Source of the DNA: a virus
Length of the DNA: 64,000 bases
IMG/VR virus record: IMGVR_UViG_3300028840_001395
Location: 186,001 to 250,000 of that record
Reading direction: 5' to 3' (one strand)
The translations under genes and the position numbers were made by a program. Positions 24,222-33,156 of this stretch are shown one piece after another; position 1 is the first letter of the stretch, and every line of letters starts with the position of its first letter. Under the pieces are notes generated by a model. That model did not search any database, was not told the origin of the DNA, and saw only the letters and a program-made list of their open reading frames with translations.

Positions 24222-25143
24222 CCGCTGGGCCTGGAAACGCCTTCAACGCATCCTGAAACACCGCGAGACCACGAAGAGATACGGCGAGGAATGGCCCAAT
24301 CAATCACTGATTCTGCGCGAGATCGTGCAGGCTTACATGGAGGAACACCCCGAAATGGATCCACACAGCGAAGCCCGGAGTCGTCTGATCGTCGCCCTCG
24401 ACATGCCCCACCGGGACGCCCTGGAGGCTGCCCGGAGGCTCAAAGGTCGTGTCGGAGCCTTCAAGCTCAACTCCGCCTTCGTGGGTGGCGGACCGGAGAT
24501 CCTCGCGGATTTCTTCCAAAACGCCGGACCAGTGTTTCTGGACATGAAGTTCCACGACATCCCCAACACCGTGGCCAACCACGTCACGGCGGTCACGGAG
24601 ATGGGCAGGCACTACCTGGCCGGAAAGCCTGGAGACCCCTATGTCTCGATGATGACCATCCACACGGCGGCAGGCGAAGCGGCGATGAAGGCGGCAATGG
24701 AAGCTGCCCGGAAGGCCGCGACTCACGCGAACCGCCCCCGGCCCAAGATTCTGGGTATCACCGTCCTGACCTCGCTCTCCGCCGAGGACTGCGAGGCGGT
24801 CGGGATGTCCGTCCACGGTGAGACTGATGCCGCTGCCGTCACCGATGTCGTCCTGAAGCGAGCCAAGCTGGCCCGTGACTGTGGCCTGGACGGACTGGTC
24901 TGCTCCGGCAAGGAGGTCGAGGCCGTCCGCGAGGTGGTCGGGGAAGAGATGAAGCTCGTGGTGCCGGGTATCCGTCCGGCTGGGGGGTCGGAAGATGACC
25001 AGGCGAGGGTAGTAACCCCTGAGAAGGCCATCAAGGCCGGGGCAGACTACCTCGTCGTGGGGCGCTCCATCTACGGGGCCAATGACCCCGGCCAAGCCGC
25101 CGATGAGATCGTGGCCCAGATCGCGGAGGCTCTGACCGGATGA
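24178..25143 (+). CDS. pyrF: Orotidine 5'-phosphate decarboxylase with RHH-like N-terminal extension, 321 aa
   Basis: Converts OMP to UMP, the last step of de novo UMP synthesis. From about residue 65 the protein is a PyrF TIM barrel: IVALD at the first strand, the catalytic DMKFHDIPNTV (D-x-K-x-x-D) and the C-terminal phosphate-binding RPAGG ... VVGRSIYGA. Residues 1-59 (VQVQTSLDRWAWKRLQRI ... SLILREIVQAYM) look like a ribbon-helix-helix DNA-binding unit, not part of PyrF. An internal ATG at 24355 (codon 60) has GGAGGA 10 nt upstream, so both a fusion and a plain PyrF could be made. The next gene, a nucleotidase, overlaps by 4 nt. Confidence 0.88.
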   Translation: MARPIAKVQVQTSLDRWAWKRLQRILKHRETTKRYGEEWPNQSLILREIVQAYMEEHPEMDPHSEARSRLIVALDMPHRDALEAARRLKGRVGAFKLNSAFVGGGPEILADFFQNAGPVFLDMKFHDIPNTVANHVTAVTEMGRHYLAGKPGDPYVSMMTIHTAAGEAAMKAAMEAARKAATHANRPRPKILGITVLTSLSAEDCEAVGMSVHGETDAAAVTDVVLKRAKLARDCGLDGLVCSGKEVEAVREVVGEEMKLVVPGIRPAGGSEDDQARVVTPEKAIKAGADYLVVGRSIYGANDPGQAADEIVAQIAEALTG

Positions 25144-25700
25144 GGATCTACATCGACTGTGACGACACCCTGTTCCCGTTCACCAAGGGCATCTTGGAGG
25201 CCTGCAACCGGGAGCATGGGACGAATCTGACAGTGGATGACGTGACCCAGTGGGCGGTCAACCCCGTGCTGCCTCCCGGAGTCCAGTGGTGGGAGTTCAC
25301 GGACAGAGAGGGCTTCTACAGGGACTTGGAGCCGTTGCCCGGTGCCCGAAGCCTGGTGAACGCCGTTCGTGCGTCAGGGAGGCCCTGGGGCTTCCTGACG
25401 AGCCTTCCTGTCAAGCACACCAGCAGCAATCTCATTGAGGAGCGCCGGATCTGCCTCGACAATAGCTTCGCAGTGGACGGACGGGATATCCCGAGCCGCA
25501 GGCTCATCGTGGCCAAGCGCAAGGATCTGGTCGTCCATGAGGGCGACGTGCTGATCGATGACTACATCGAGAACATCAAGGCGGTCGAGGCGGTAGGTGC
25601 AAAGGGCATCCTCGTGAAACAGCCCTCGAATCGTAATACCGCTAGACCGAGATGGACTCTCCCGGAAGTGACAGAGTGGGTGAAACAACTCCCGAGGTGA
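25140..25700 (+). CDS. HAD-family 5'(3')-deoxyribonucleotidase-like phosphatase, 186 aa
   Basis: HAD motif I is DCDDT at residues 6-10, with a late acidic pair in VLIDDYIENI, matching the NT5C-type 5'(3')-deoxyribonucleotidases that dephosphorylate dNMPs. It overlaps pyrF by 4 nt, which supports a nucleotide role. The C-terminal LPEVTEWVKQLP segment is repeated just downstream at DNA level in another frame (see findings), which suggests a recent tandem duplication truncated or shifted its original end. Confidence 0.75.
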   Translation: MRIYIDCDDTLFPFTKGILEACNREHGTNLTVDDVTQWAVNPVLPPGVQWWEFTDREGFYRDLEPLPGARSLVNAVRASGRPWGFLTSLPVKHTSSNLIEERRICLDNSFAVDGRDIPSRRLIVAKRKDLVVHEGDVLIDDYIENIKAVEAVGAKGILVKQPSNRNTARPRWTLPEVTEWVKQLPR

Positions 25701-25704
25701 CCGA

Positions 25705-26361
25705 ATGGGTGGAGAAGCTGCCGAGTCTCCCCTGAAGCCCCTCGCAGACCTCGAAGAGATGACCCAGAATCGGGTCAACGAGGCGCTGCTGGACCTGCTA
25801 CCGGGGAGCCTGATCTCCGAGATAGTGGAGCAGAGAGTCCGGGACTTCATCGGACAGTCCCTCGATGCGATGGTCGAGAAGGCCGTCACCGAGCGTTTCG
25901 AGGAAGCGATGTCCGAGTGGCTGCGGGACGCCGGTTTCACCGACCGCATCGGTGAGATCGGCCAGCAGTTCATCGACAACAACATCCCCAAGGATCGCAT
26001 CGAGCGGGAAACCGAGAAGCGGGTCGCCACCCTCATGGGCGGCAAGGTCGATAAGATGATCTACGCTGCCGTGGAGAAGCGGTTCCAAGAGTGCATTGAC
26101 AACTGGGTGACCAAGAACCTCACCGAGCTTGAGTTCGGAGACAAGTACGAGGATATCGTCGCGGAAGCTGCCCATGAGTATGCCCGTGGGATGGGCCAGA
26201 ATCTCTTGACCAACGTGATGAAGGCATTGCAGATGGTCGGCTCGGGGGTCATCGCCACGGCCAATGCGGCTATGCACGATGACTTAGCCGTTTGCCCGAC
26301 GTGCAAGATCCTGGTCAAGAGCAACGAGCAGTGCCCGATGTGCAAGCAGTATGTCTACTGA
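25705..26361 (+). CDS. Helical protein with C-terminal zinc ribbon, 218 aa
   Basis: Mostly amphipathic helix with many Glu/Arg, then CPTC...CPMC at the very end (residues about 196-214). Function unknown. Its start lies inside the duplicated segment that follows the nucleotidase. Confidence 0.6.
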   Translation: MGGEAAESPLKPLADLEEMTQNRVNEALLDLLPGSLISEIVEQRVRDFIGQSLDAMVEKAVTERFEEAMSEWLRDAGFTDRIGEIGQQFIDNNIPKDRIERETEKRVATLMGGKVDKMIYAAVEKRFQECIDNWVTKNLTELEFGDKYEDIVAEAAHEYARGMGQNLLTNVMKALQMVGSGVIATANAAMHDDLAVCPTCKILVKSNEQCPMCKQYVY

Positions 26362-26767
26362 CGACACCAGCAACGACGCCGAGATCCAGGGCCTCACGAT
26401 GACCCTGGTGAAGCAGGCATTCCGACACACCTTCCCCGGTGCCCGGTTCAAGCTCACCGACCGCCTGGGTGGCAAGGTGCTCACGTCCGTCATCTGGCAG
26501 TTCGAGGTCGAGCTGTCCGTGACCGAGAGGCCGATCTCCTACGCGGATACGGACGGCGAAGCCACGGTGACGATCACCTTCCGGCCTGCCGCCAAGAGGC
26601 CGACCATCGTGGTTCACCAGGAGAGCACAACGAGTCCGACGCGGGTATGGACTCTGGTGAAGGACACGCGGAAGTACCTGGAGGGCATCGCGGCAGCAAT
26701 CACGATGGCCTGCGAGGAACAGTACTACGACGACACGAATGATGTCCGTGACCTTTTCGGAGAGTGA
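26351..26767 (+). CDS. Hypothetical protein, 138 aa, paralogue of 60196-60699
   Basis: Function unknown. It shares an FPGA segment and a C-terminal KYLEGIAAAITMAC motif with the protein at 60196-60699 (KKHLLGISAAITQMC), so the two are probably paralogues. Located just before the thymidylate-synthase-like gene. Confidence 0.6.
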   Translation: MSTDDTSNDAEIQGLTMTLVKQAFRHTFPGARFKLTDRLGGKVLTSVIWQFEVELSVTERPISYADTDGEATVTITFRPAAKRPTIVVHQESTTSPTRVWTLVKDTRKYLEGIAAAITMACEEQYYDDTNDVRDLFGE

Positions 26768-26778
26768 GGGAGAAAGCG

Positions 26779-27609
26779 ATGCCCGATGTCCAGCAGATCC
26801 AGGTCGTATGCCGGTCAATCGACCAGGCCCACTTCAACTTCATCAGGGAGCTGTTCCAGCGGGGGCGCACCTACGTCAACCTGCGGGGCAGCTACGAGGG
26901 TCACCAGCGGCTGGAGTTCGGGTTCATCAACTTGCACCTGACCCATCCGGGCGAGGACACGGTGCCGATTCTGCCCCAGGGTGTCCCGGCGATGAGCACC
27001 CTGGAGGGCAACGAGAAGTACTTCCTCGACAAGCTCATGAATCCCGACCCCGAGCCGAACGAGCAGTACACCTATGGGCGCTTCATCGCCCCGCAGCTCC
27101 CGAAGATCGTCAAGATGCTGCGGGACACGCCGGACACCAACCAGGCCGTCATCTGCATCGGCAACGAGCACAGCGTCGATCAGGAGCATCCGCCCTGTCT
27201 CCGGCTGATCGACTTCCGTGTTCAGGGCGACCGGCTCCACATGTTCGTCTACTTCCGCTCCTGGGATCTCTGGGGTGGCCTCCCCGAGAACCTCGGTGGC
27301 CTGCGACACCTTCAGGAGTACGTCGCCACCGAGATCGACCGGGATGCGGGCGAGCTTCTCGCGGCCAGCAAGGGCCTGCACCTGTACGACATGGCGTGGC
27401 CCGTCGCCTTGATGCGCCTCGCGGACAACATGCCCGACAACTCGGTCATCACCCGGAAGCAGGCCGAACTGGGTGAGGGCTGGATGTCCGTCTGCGCTGC
27501 CTGTGGGGAGTCCATCGCGGAGGGTGAGGGCCACCGGGCGACGCGGCTCAACCCGGAGACGGGGCAGGACGAGTACGTGATGTACTGCAACGCCCACAAG
27601 GAGCCCTAG
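26779..27609 (+). CDS. Thymidylate synthase / dUMP hydroxymethylase superfamily protein, archaeal-like, 276 aa
   Basis: TS-superfamily enzymes add a one-carbon unit to C5 of a pyrimidine nucleotide using methylene-tetrahydrofolate. Visible landmarks: YTYG near 97-100, the active-site C140 in EHPPCLRLIDF, FRSWDLWGGLPENL with R159-S160-type phosphate ligands and N171, and KGLHLYD near 198-204. The PPCL/FRSWD style is nearer archaeal TS than E. coli ThyA. The retained Asn in LPEN favours dUMP over dCMP. A C-terminal extension with CAAC...C-x2-H is a likely zinc site absent from ordinary TS. Start at ATG 26779 after GGGAGAAAG. Whether it makes dTMP or hydroxymethyl-dUMP cannot be decided. Confidence 0.75.
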   Translation: MPDVQQIQVVCRSIDQAHFNFIRELFQRGRTYVNLRGSYEGHQRLEFGFINLHLTHPGEDTVPILPQGVPAMSTLEGNEKYFLDKLMNPDPEPNEQYTYGRFIAPQLPKIVKMLRDTPDTNQAVICIGNEHSVDQEHPPCLRLIDFRVQGDRLHMFVYFRSWDLWGGLPENLGGLRHLQEYVATEIDRDAGELLAASKGLHLYDMAWPVALMRLADNMPDNSVITRKQAELGEGWMSVCAACGESIAEGEGHRATRLNPETGQDEYVMYCNAHKEP

Positions 27610-27649
27610 AACCTCTCCGTATCGGGTAGATCTAGTCGGAGGTGAGAAG

Positions 27650-27826
27650 ATGGCACGATGCAACGGGTGTGGGAAGTGGATGGGCGCGTTCGAGACCGCC
27701 ACTTACTGCGATGATTGCCGGGAGGATTCGAGCAATCAATGCTGTTCGGTCTGCGGGAAGCGGGATGATGGTCACCGGAGCGAATGCACCTGCGAGACGA
27801 ACAACTATGACCCGGACTTCGACTGA
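27650..27826 (+). CDS. Double zinc-ribbon mini-protein, 58 aa
   Basis: MARCNGCGKW ... CDDC followed by CCSVCG ... CTC: two C-x2-C-type knuckles. GGAGGTGAGAAG precedes the ATG. Function unknown. Stop overlaps the next start (TGATG). Confidence 0.6.
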   Translation: MARCNGCGKWMGAFETATYCDDCREDSSNQCCSVCGKRDDGHRSECTCETNNYDPDFD

Positions 27827-28149
27827 TGGCGACTACACAAGATATCGCAGACCGCATCACTTCGGGACGCCTCTACCCGCTAGGAATTGCTTTGGAGAGA
27901 TGGGGCCAAAGTCGTTGGCCGGATTTCCCAGAGGTTCTGAAATGGCACCCTGACCCAACCCTCAATCGACTTGGGCGGTTGCGTGACTATCTCGTGTTCC
28001 ACTCGATTCAGGCTCCGTTCAAACGTCGCTTCCATGCAACCGTCCTCAACCTCCTGTTGACGGCAGCCTACCGCTTGCAGTTGTTCGGTGTGGCTGATTC
28101 CTACCGACGCAAGTTCTTGCGGAGTGACCAGCCCATCGGCATCCGATAG
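27826..28149 (+). CDS. Hypothetical basic helical protein, 107 aa
   Basis: Not recognised; base composition is slightly AT-richer than its neighbours. It ends in TAG, and the next gene starts three codons later in the same frame. Confidence 0.55.
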   Translation: MATTQDIADRITSGRLYPLGIALERWGQSRWPDFPEVLKWHPDPTLNRLGRLRDYLVFHSIQAPFKRRFHATVLNLLLTAAYRLQLFGVADSYRRKFLRSDQPIGIR

Positions 28150-28158
28150 GAGGGACAG

Positions 28159-28464
28159 ATGGCGACCGAACACCTGCTCTATGAGGGCATCACCTACGAG
28201 GTCGAGGCCCGCTGGGAAGAGTTCAACGGCGGCATCGTCTATCAGGTCGGGGTCATCTTCAAACAGGCACGGAACATCGCTATGGCCCCTCTCCGAGTGA
28301 GCGACCGGGGCAATGACCCCCGTGAGGCGATGCACCATCTGGTGATGCTCATCAACGACCTGAAGCTGGCCGGGGTCTTGAAGAAGATCGAGGGTCGCCA
28401 GGGCCTCTACTTCGACCCCGAGGCTGAGGTGCCCATCGACCTGCAGAACCGAGTCTCTTCGTGA
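28159..28464 (+). CDS. Hypothetical protein, 101 aa
   Basis: Not recognised; alpha/beta. AGGAGGGACAG precedes the ATG, so it has its own ribosome site, but it is also in frame with the preceding gene across a single TAG. Confidence 0.55.
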   Translation: MATEHLLYEGITYEVEARWEEFNGGIVYQVGVIFKQARNIAMAPLRVSDRGNDPREAMHHLVMLINDLKLAGVLKKIEGRQGLYFDPEAEVPIDLQNRVSS

Positions 28465-28473
28465 GGGACTGTC

Positions 28474-28728
28474 ATGGGTGAGACCGCCTACCTCCTGTTC
28501 CTCTGTCAGATGACCGACAGACCCCCGTATATCAAGTTCCTCGAAGCGGACGTGTACTCCGAGCGCCACCCCACCACGATGTCCGGCTACGTGTATCTCT
28601 ACCTGTCAGAATCCACCGGCACCTCCTTCAAAGAGGCCAAGGCCAACGTCTTGAAGAAGGCCAAGGCCAGGTGGGGCGATGACTGGGTGCAGGGGGTCTT
28701 GAGCGCCGGGATTGGGGTAATCAGGTAG
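28474..28728 (+). CDS. Hypothetical protein, 84 aa
   Basis: Not recognised. Its TAG stop is followed directly and in frame by the ATG of the zinc-finger gene at 28729. Confidence 0.55.
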   Translation: MGETAYLLFLCQMTDRPPYIKFLEADVYSERHPTTMSGYVYLYLSESTGTSFKEAKANVLKKAKARWGDDWVQGVLSAGIGVIR

Positions 28729-29115
28729 ATGACCCTGAAGTGCCCAGAGTGCGGGGCTCCGATGGAGCTTCGACCCAGCCAGTTCGGCAAGAACCGGGTG
28801 TACTACGCCTGTATCGCGGACGACTGCCGAGGAGCGCACGGGGCACACCCGGACGGGACGCCGTTGGGCAAACCCGCTGACCAGGCGACCAAGCGGATGC
28901 GGATGGCGGCTCATGCGGAGTTCGACAAGCTCTGGAAGCGGGGCGACTTCACCCGCAAGCAGGCCTACGCCTGGATGCAAGAGACGCTGGGGCTGACCAA
29001 GGAGGAGGCGCACATCGCCAACTTCGATATCCCGACCTGCAAGCGGCTCATCGAGGCCGTCTGGGCGAAGCTCGAAGCCAATGATGATTCGATACTCCCC
29101 GACGAGTGGAGGTAG
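28729..29115 (+). CDS. DUF3268-type zinc-finger protein, 128 aa
   Basis: Begins CPECGAPMELR, then YYACIADDC and GAHGAHPDGTPLG, followed by an AHAEFDKLWKRG helix pair and AYAWMQETLGL. This matches the zinc-finger-containing DUF3268 family found in phages and bacteria; function unknown, nucleic-acid binding likely. Confidence 0.7.
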   Translation: MTLKCPECGAPMELRPSQFGKNRVYYACIADDCRGAHGAHPDGTPLGKPADQATKRMRMAAHAEFDKLWKRGDFTRKQAYAWMQETLGLTKEEAHIANFDIPTCKRLIEAVWAKLEANDDSILPDEWR

Positions 29116-29120
29116 CGACG

Positions 29121-29345
29121 ATGGCAGACCTGGCAGACATGATGGATGAGAACTCTGTCCGGCTCGAAGTCGAGGTCATCAAGATGGATGACCAGTCCAT
29201 GCTGGTCGAGTATGAGGGCGAGCAGGAGTGGATTCCCTACAGCCTCATCGAGGAGGAATCCGAGATCACCGAATTTTCCGAGGACGGCGAGGAGGGGGCG
29301 CTGGTCATCCCTCGCTGGAAGGCCGAGGACGTGGGCTTCGTCTAG
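29121..29345 (+). CDS. Hypothetical acidic protein, 74 aa
   Basis: Not recognised; strongly acidic. Last gene of the long plus-strand block. Its stop and that of the convergent cysC gene share the palindrome CTAG at 29342-29345. Confidence 0.6.
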   Translation: MADLADMMDENSVRLEVEVIKMDDQSMLVEYEGEQEWIPYSLIEEESEITEFSEDGEEGALVIPRWKAEDVGFV

Positions 29346-29854
29346 GCCCACCCACGTCCATAGAGCGCACTCATGATCTTTTTCACGCACTGGGACACCG
29401 TATCTTGCGGTGTCAGGCGGAGATCGTGTCCTTTGGGCTTCTCGAAGGGGTCGTCAACCCCGGTGAAGTGAGGGAGATCGCCCCGTCTGGCAGCCTCCCA
29501 CATCCCCTTCACATCACGTTCCTCGCAGACCTCGGTAGGGGCGTCCATCCAGACCAGAATCACCCGGTCGAGCACCCTCTGAATATCTTCGCGGTCCTTC
29601 TCATAGGGTGTGATGTTGGCGGCGACAACACAGATTCCCTGACGGTTGACGACCCCAGCCACCTCACGGACACGCCGGAGGTTCTCCCTGCGGTCAGGCA
29701 AACTGAAGCCCAGGTCAGAACACAACCCTGTCCGCACAGCGTCCCCGTCGAGGGACAAGCACGGGGAGGGAAGAGAGGGAACCAGAACGCGGGCAATCGT
29801 GGTTTTGCCTGAGCATGGAAGGCCCATCAACCAGACGGTGAATCCGTACTTCAC
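29342..29854 (-). CDS. cysC: Adenylylsulfate (APS) kinase, 170 aa
   Basis: Phosphorylates APS to PAPS, the sulfate donor of sulfotransferases. P-loop GLPCSGKTT near residue 9, [10 protein letters not shown] and [20 protein letters not shown] are diagnostic for CysC; the lid-region lysines (FEKPKGHDL) are present. I chose the GTG at 29854, which overlaps the gmd stop (GTGA). A sulfotransferase lies 3.3 kb upstream in the same minus-strand block, which gives the product an obvious consumer. No sulfurylase was found here, so APS would have to come from the host. Confidence 0.9.
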   Translation of the reverse strand: MKYGFTVWLMGLPCSGKTTIARVLVPSLPSPCLSLDGDAVRTGLCSDLGFSLPDRRENLRRVREVAGVVNRQGICVVAANITPYEKDREDIQRVLDRVILVWMDAPTEVCEERDVKGMWEAARRGDLPHFTGVDDPFEKPKGHDLRLTPQDTVSQCVKKIMSALYGRGWA

Positions 29855-30888
29855 TCGGACTCTTTCCCCGCCAACTTCAGGTCGTGGGCCACCATGAGCC
29901 GCACGAGTTCCTCGAACTTGACGGAGGGTGTCCATCCGAGGCTGTCCGCTGCCTTGGAAGCGTCACCCAGTAGCTCCACGACATCCGTGGGCCGGAAGTA
30001 TCTCGGGTCAACCTGAACGCGGACTCGCCCACGTTCGTCAACCCCGTGACGATGAACCCCCTCACCCAAGAACTCCAGGGGCATCCCAGCACACGCGAAC
30101 GCCTCCCGGCAGAAGTCCTCGACCGAGTGGTCCTCACCCGTGGCCAGCACGTAGTCCTCGGGTGCGTCCTGCTGGAGCATCCGCCACATGCCCTCCACGA
30201 ACTCGGGAGCGTATCCCCAGTCCCGGCGGGCAGCCAGGTTACCCAGGTAGAGGCAATCCTGTAGGCCGTGCTTGATGCGACCCACGGCCCGAGTGATCTT
30301 CCGGGTGACGAAGGTCTCGCCTCGACGCTCCGACTCATGGTTGAACAGGATGCCGTTGCAGGCGTAGAGGCCGTAGGCTTCCCGGTAGTTCACCGTCACC
30401 CAGTAAGCGTACAGCTTGGCCGCAGCGTAGGGGCTGCAAGGACGGAAAGGTGTGCTCTCGCTCTGGGGTGACTCCTGCACCTTGCCATACAGCTCCGAGG
30501 TCGAAGCCTGGTAGAAGCGGGTCTTGATTCTGGCGTCCTTGATCGCGTCGAGCAGGCGAATGGTTCCCAGTCCCGTGACTTCAGCGGTGTACTCGGGCAC
30601 CTCGAAGCTGACCTTGACGTGACTCTGCGCCGCCAGGTTGTAAATCTCGTCCGGTTCCAGGCGCTCAATCAGGCGGGAGATGTTCGACCCATCCGTCAGG
30701 TCGCCGTAGTGCAGGAACAGCGTGCGGTCGTTGACGTGGGGGTCTTGATAGAGATGGTCGATGCGAGCCGTGTTGAAGGAGGACGAGCGACGGATGATGC
30801 CGTGAACCTCGTAGCCCTTGGCCAGCAGCAGTTCAGCCAGGTACGATCCGTCCTGGCCGGTGATTCCTGTGATGAGCGCCTTCCTCAT
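29851..30888 (-). CDS. gmd: GDP-mannose 4,6-dehydratase, 345 aa
   Basis: Makes GDP-4-keto-6-deoxymannose from GDP-mannose. Near-full length for the family. NAD(P)-binding [12 protein letters not shown] at the N-terminus, [15 protein letters not shown], the catalytic STSELYGK and [10 protein letters not shown], and the substrate-binding [16 protein letters not shown] are all present. It is followed (downstream) by cysC and preceded by the GDP-fucose synthase, each with 4-nt overlaps. Confidence 0.95.
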   Translation of the reverse strand: MRKALITGITGQDGSYLAELLLAKGYEVHGIIRRSSSFNTARIDHLYQDPHVNDRTLFLHYGDLTDGSNISRLIERLEPDEIYNLAAQSHVKVSFEVPEYTAEVTGLGTIRLLDAIKDARIKTRFYQASTSELYGKVQESPQSESTPFRPCSPYAAAKLYAYWVTVNYREAYGLYACNGILFNHESERRGETFVTRKITRAVGRIKHGLQDCLYLGNLAARRDWGYAPEFVEGMWRMLQQDAPEDYVLATGEDHSVEDFCREAFACAGMPLEFLGEGVHRHGVDERGRVRVQVDPRYFRPTDVVELLGDASKAADSLGWTPSVKFEELVRLMVAHDLKLAGKESE

Positions 30889-31793
30889 GCGTGCCTCTTG
30901 AACCAGTCGTAGGTCTTGCGAATGCCGTCCTCCAGCGAGGTCTGTGCCTGCCAGCCCAGATCCCGTAGTCGGCTCACGTCGAGCAGCTTCCGGGGCGTCC
31001 CGTCCGGCATGTCGGTGTCCCAGAGGATGTCACCCTCGTATCCCACCACTTCCTTCAGCAGGGAGGCCAGTTCCGCAATCGTGAGATCTTCACCCACCCC
31101 GACGTTGACGAAGTTGTCCCGTCCGTCCGCATCGAAGTGCTCCATCAGGAACACCAGAGCGTCGGCCAGGTCATCCACGTAGAGGAACTCCCGGCGGGGT
31201 GCCCCCGTCCCCCACAGAGTCACCGAGGGCAATCCTGCGACTTTGGCATCGTGGAAGCGCCGCAGTAGGGCGGGCAGGACGTGGCTCCCGTGGGGGTCGA
31301 AGTTGTCGCCGGGGCCGTAGAGGTTCGTGGGCATCGCGGCGATGAAGTTGGTGCCGTGCTGCCGGTTGTAGCTCTGGCACATCAGGATGCCCGCGATCTT
31401 GGCGATGGCGTAGGCGTCGTTGGTCGGCTCCAGTGGCCCGGTCAGGAGGTGATCTTCTTGCATCGGTTGCGGCGCGAGCTTGGGATAGATGCAGGATGAC
31501 CCGAGGAACAGCAGCTTGCGGACACCGTGGCGATAAGCTGCATCGATCACGTTGGTCTGGATCTGGAGGTTGACCCGAAGGAAGTCCGCCGGGTAGGTGT
31601 CGTTGGCCAGAATCCCGCCCACCTTGGCTGCTGCGAGGAATACACCTTCGGGCTGCTCCTCGGAGAAGAACTCATCCACCGCCTGCGGGTCGGTGAGGTC
31701 GAGCTGGTCACGGTCGCGGACGAGGGGCGGTGTTGGGAGCCTCCGACACAAGGCGGACCCGACGAGGCCCTTATGACCGGCTACATACCACAT
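30885..31793 (-). CDS. fcl: GDP-L-fucose synthase, 302 aa
   Basis: Epimerase/reductase that turns the Gmd product into GDP-L-fucose. [10 protein letters not shown] near the N-terminus, GSSCIYPK, the catalytic YAIAK and NLYGPGDNF are family signatures. I start at ATG 31793 (MWYVAGHKG), which overlaps the radical-SAM stop by one base; upstream codons in frame belong to that gene. With gmd it forms a complete two-enzyme route from host GDP-mannose to GDP-fucose. Confidence 0.95.
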   Translation of the reverse strand: MWYVAGHKGLVGSALCRRLPTPPLVRDRDQLDLTDPQAVDEFFSEEQPEGVFLAAAKVGGILANDTYPADFLRVNLQIQTNVIDAAYRHGVRKLLFLGSSCIYPKLAPQPMQEDHLLTGPLEPTNDAYAIAKIAGILMCQSYNRQHGTNFIAAMPTNLYGPGDNFDPHGSHVLPALLRRFHDAKVAGLPSVTLWGTGAPRREFLYVDDLADALVFLMEHFDADGRDNFVNVGVGEDLTIAELASLLKEVVGYEGDILWDTDMPDGTPRKLLDVSRLRDLGWQAQTSLEDGIRKTYDWFKRHA

Positions 31794-32506
31794 CACAGGT
31801 CTCGTGGAGCCTGCGGGGCGACCGGTTTCTCCCGGCCCTGTGCCCTCTCCACATCCTTTGCACTGCTCAGCATACACTGGTCACAGTGGAGCGGGAGATC
31901 GCCAATCTTCTCTTTCCAGTCGGGGTTGTCCTCCAGCTTGAGGCCCTTCCCGAGCGGAACACAGCAGGGATAAACGAACCCGTCCAGGCAAATGGTCGTG
32001 GTGTACTTGTTATTGCAGTCTCGTGGGTCTTGCCCAGGAGCCGACCAATGCACCGTCTTGGCCTCGGCTAGCTGGACACGCCCCTCGCAGTAGTGCCGGA
32101 GTTCCTGGATGGTGTGAGTGTTGCTCTTGCATCCTGGGTGGGTCTCGGAGGTGAGGACAGGGACTCGCACGGCATCGAAGTAGTCGAGGATGTCCAAGTG
32201 ATCAAGGATCAGATCCCCGTTGGTGGCCAAGAAGATCTTGTCGTAGGAATAGCCCTCACTGACGGCCTTGACCACCTCCTTCAGGCGAGGGTGAAGCAAA
32301 GGCTCCCCTCCCGTGATGCAGAGGTTGGGGATGTGGCCGATCAGGGGGGCCAGCTTCATGAGGAAATCCACATCCCAGTGCTGCGCCTTCCTGTGAGGGA
32401 TCCGAAAGCTACACGAGGGGCATTTCCTGTTACACGCGGTCGTGATCATCAGAGCCAGCAAGTGGAGGGGTGCTGTAGCCACTTCAGCCCTCCTCGACAG
32501 GGGCAT
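31793..32506 (-). CDS. Radical SAM protein with SPASM-like C-terminus, 237 aa
   Basis: [12 protein letters not shown] provides the CxxxCxxC cluster site, and [11 protein letters not shown] matches the GGEP motif. C-terminal cysteines ([14 protein letters not shown]) could hold an auxiliary cluster as in SPASM proteins. The reaction is unknown; in this setting sugar, peptide or lipid modification would all be possible. Start at 32506 overlaps the SGNH gene by 23 nt; a start closer to the cysteine motif is possible. Confidence 0.8.
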   Translation of the reverse strand: MPLSRRAEVATAPLHLLALMITTACNRKCPSCSFRIPHRKAQHWDVDFLMKLAPLIGHIPNLCITGGEPLLHPRLKEVVKAVSEGYSYDKIFLATNGDLILDHLDILDYFDAVRVPVLTSETHPGCKSNTHTIQELRHYCEGRVQLAEAKTVHWSAPGQDPRDCNNKYTTTICLDGFVYPCCVPLGKGLKLEDNPDWKEKIGDLPLHCDQCMLSSAKDVERAQGREKPVAPQAPRDL

Positions 32507-33146
32507 TGAGATCTTCCACGATGGCTACCACCTCTCGATACAAGAGATGGGCGGCTCCCTTTCCAAGGTGTATTCCATCCTCGGTAAATCCCTCCAAGAT
32601 GGCCCCCTCGGAGTCCACCACCTTGCTCCAGAGATCGCAGTAGCTCACTCCTCGGTTGCGGCATTCCTGCGCCAACAAGTCGTTGACCTTGATCGTCAGT
32701 TCCCGCCGTTCCTCCAAGCTGCCTTCACAGGGGAAATTGCGATTACGGCTGTTCATCGCCGGACTCACACTTAAAACGAATGACTGAGACTTGGTAAGCC
32801 TGGAAAATTCGGTGATGGTGTTCAGGTAAGGATGGACGAGCTTGGGCAGGGTTTCTGATCCCTGCTGTTCTGTGATACGGACGAGATGGCACCGCACATC
32901 AATCTCTCCGGACACCCATGCGATAACACTACCTGGGACAATCCTCGGGAGCCAGTTCCAAGAGTCCTCGCCAATACCTGCTTCCTTGATGGAAGCAAGA
33001 CCTTGAACCCCATCTCGGCCCACCCGGTGCATTGTCACAGGGCCAAGATGATGGACACACCCCTTATTGGCCAGGGGGAGGAACAACTGAGTATGACTAT
33101 CCCCGATAGCATGGAGATTCTGGATTCTGGTGTATTCCTGGCTCAA
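32484..33146 (-). CDS. SGNH/GDSL-like hydrolase, 220 aa
   Basis: AIGDSHTQ near residue 12 (block I Ser-containing GDS) and EDGIHLG near the C-terminus (block V D-x-x-H) define an SGNH fold; these enzymes act as esterases or acyl/acetyl transferases on glycans and lipids. No ATG is suitably placed; I use the TTG at 33146, with AAGAGG upstream, next to the sulfotransferase stop. Lower GC than neighbours hints at separate acquisition. Confidence 0.7.
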   Translation of the reverse strand: MSQEYTRIQNLHAIGDSHTQLFLPLANKGCVHHLGPVTMHRVGRDGVQGLASIKEAGIGEDSWNWLPRIVPGSVIAWVSGEIDVRCHLVRITEQQGSETLPKLVHPYLNTITEFSRLTKSQSFVLSVSPAMNSRNRNFPCEGSLEERRELTIKVNDLLAQECRNRGVSYCDLWSKVVDSEGAILEGFTEDGIHLGKGAAHLLYREVVAIVEDLNAPVEEG

Positions 33147-33156
33147 GAGGTACCTC

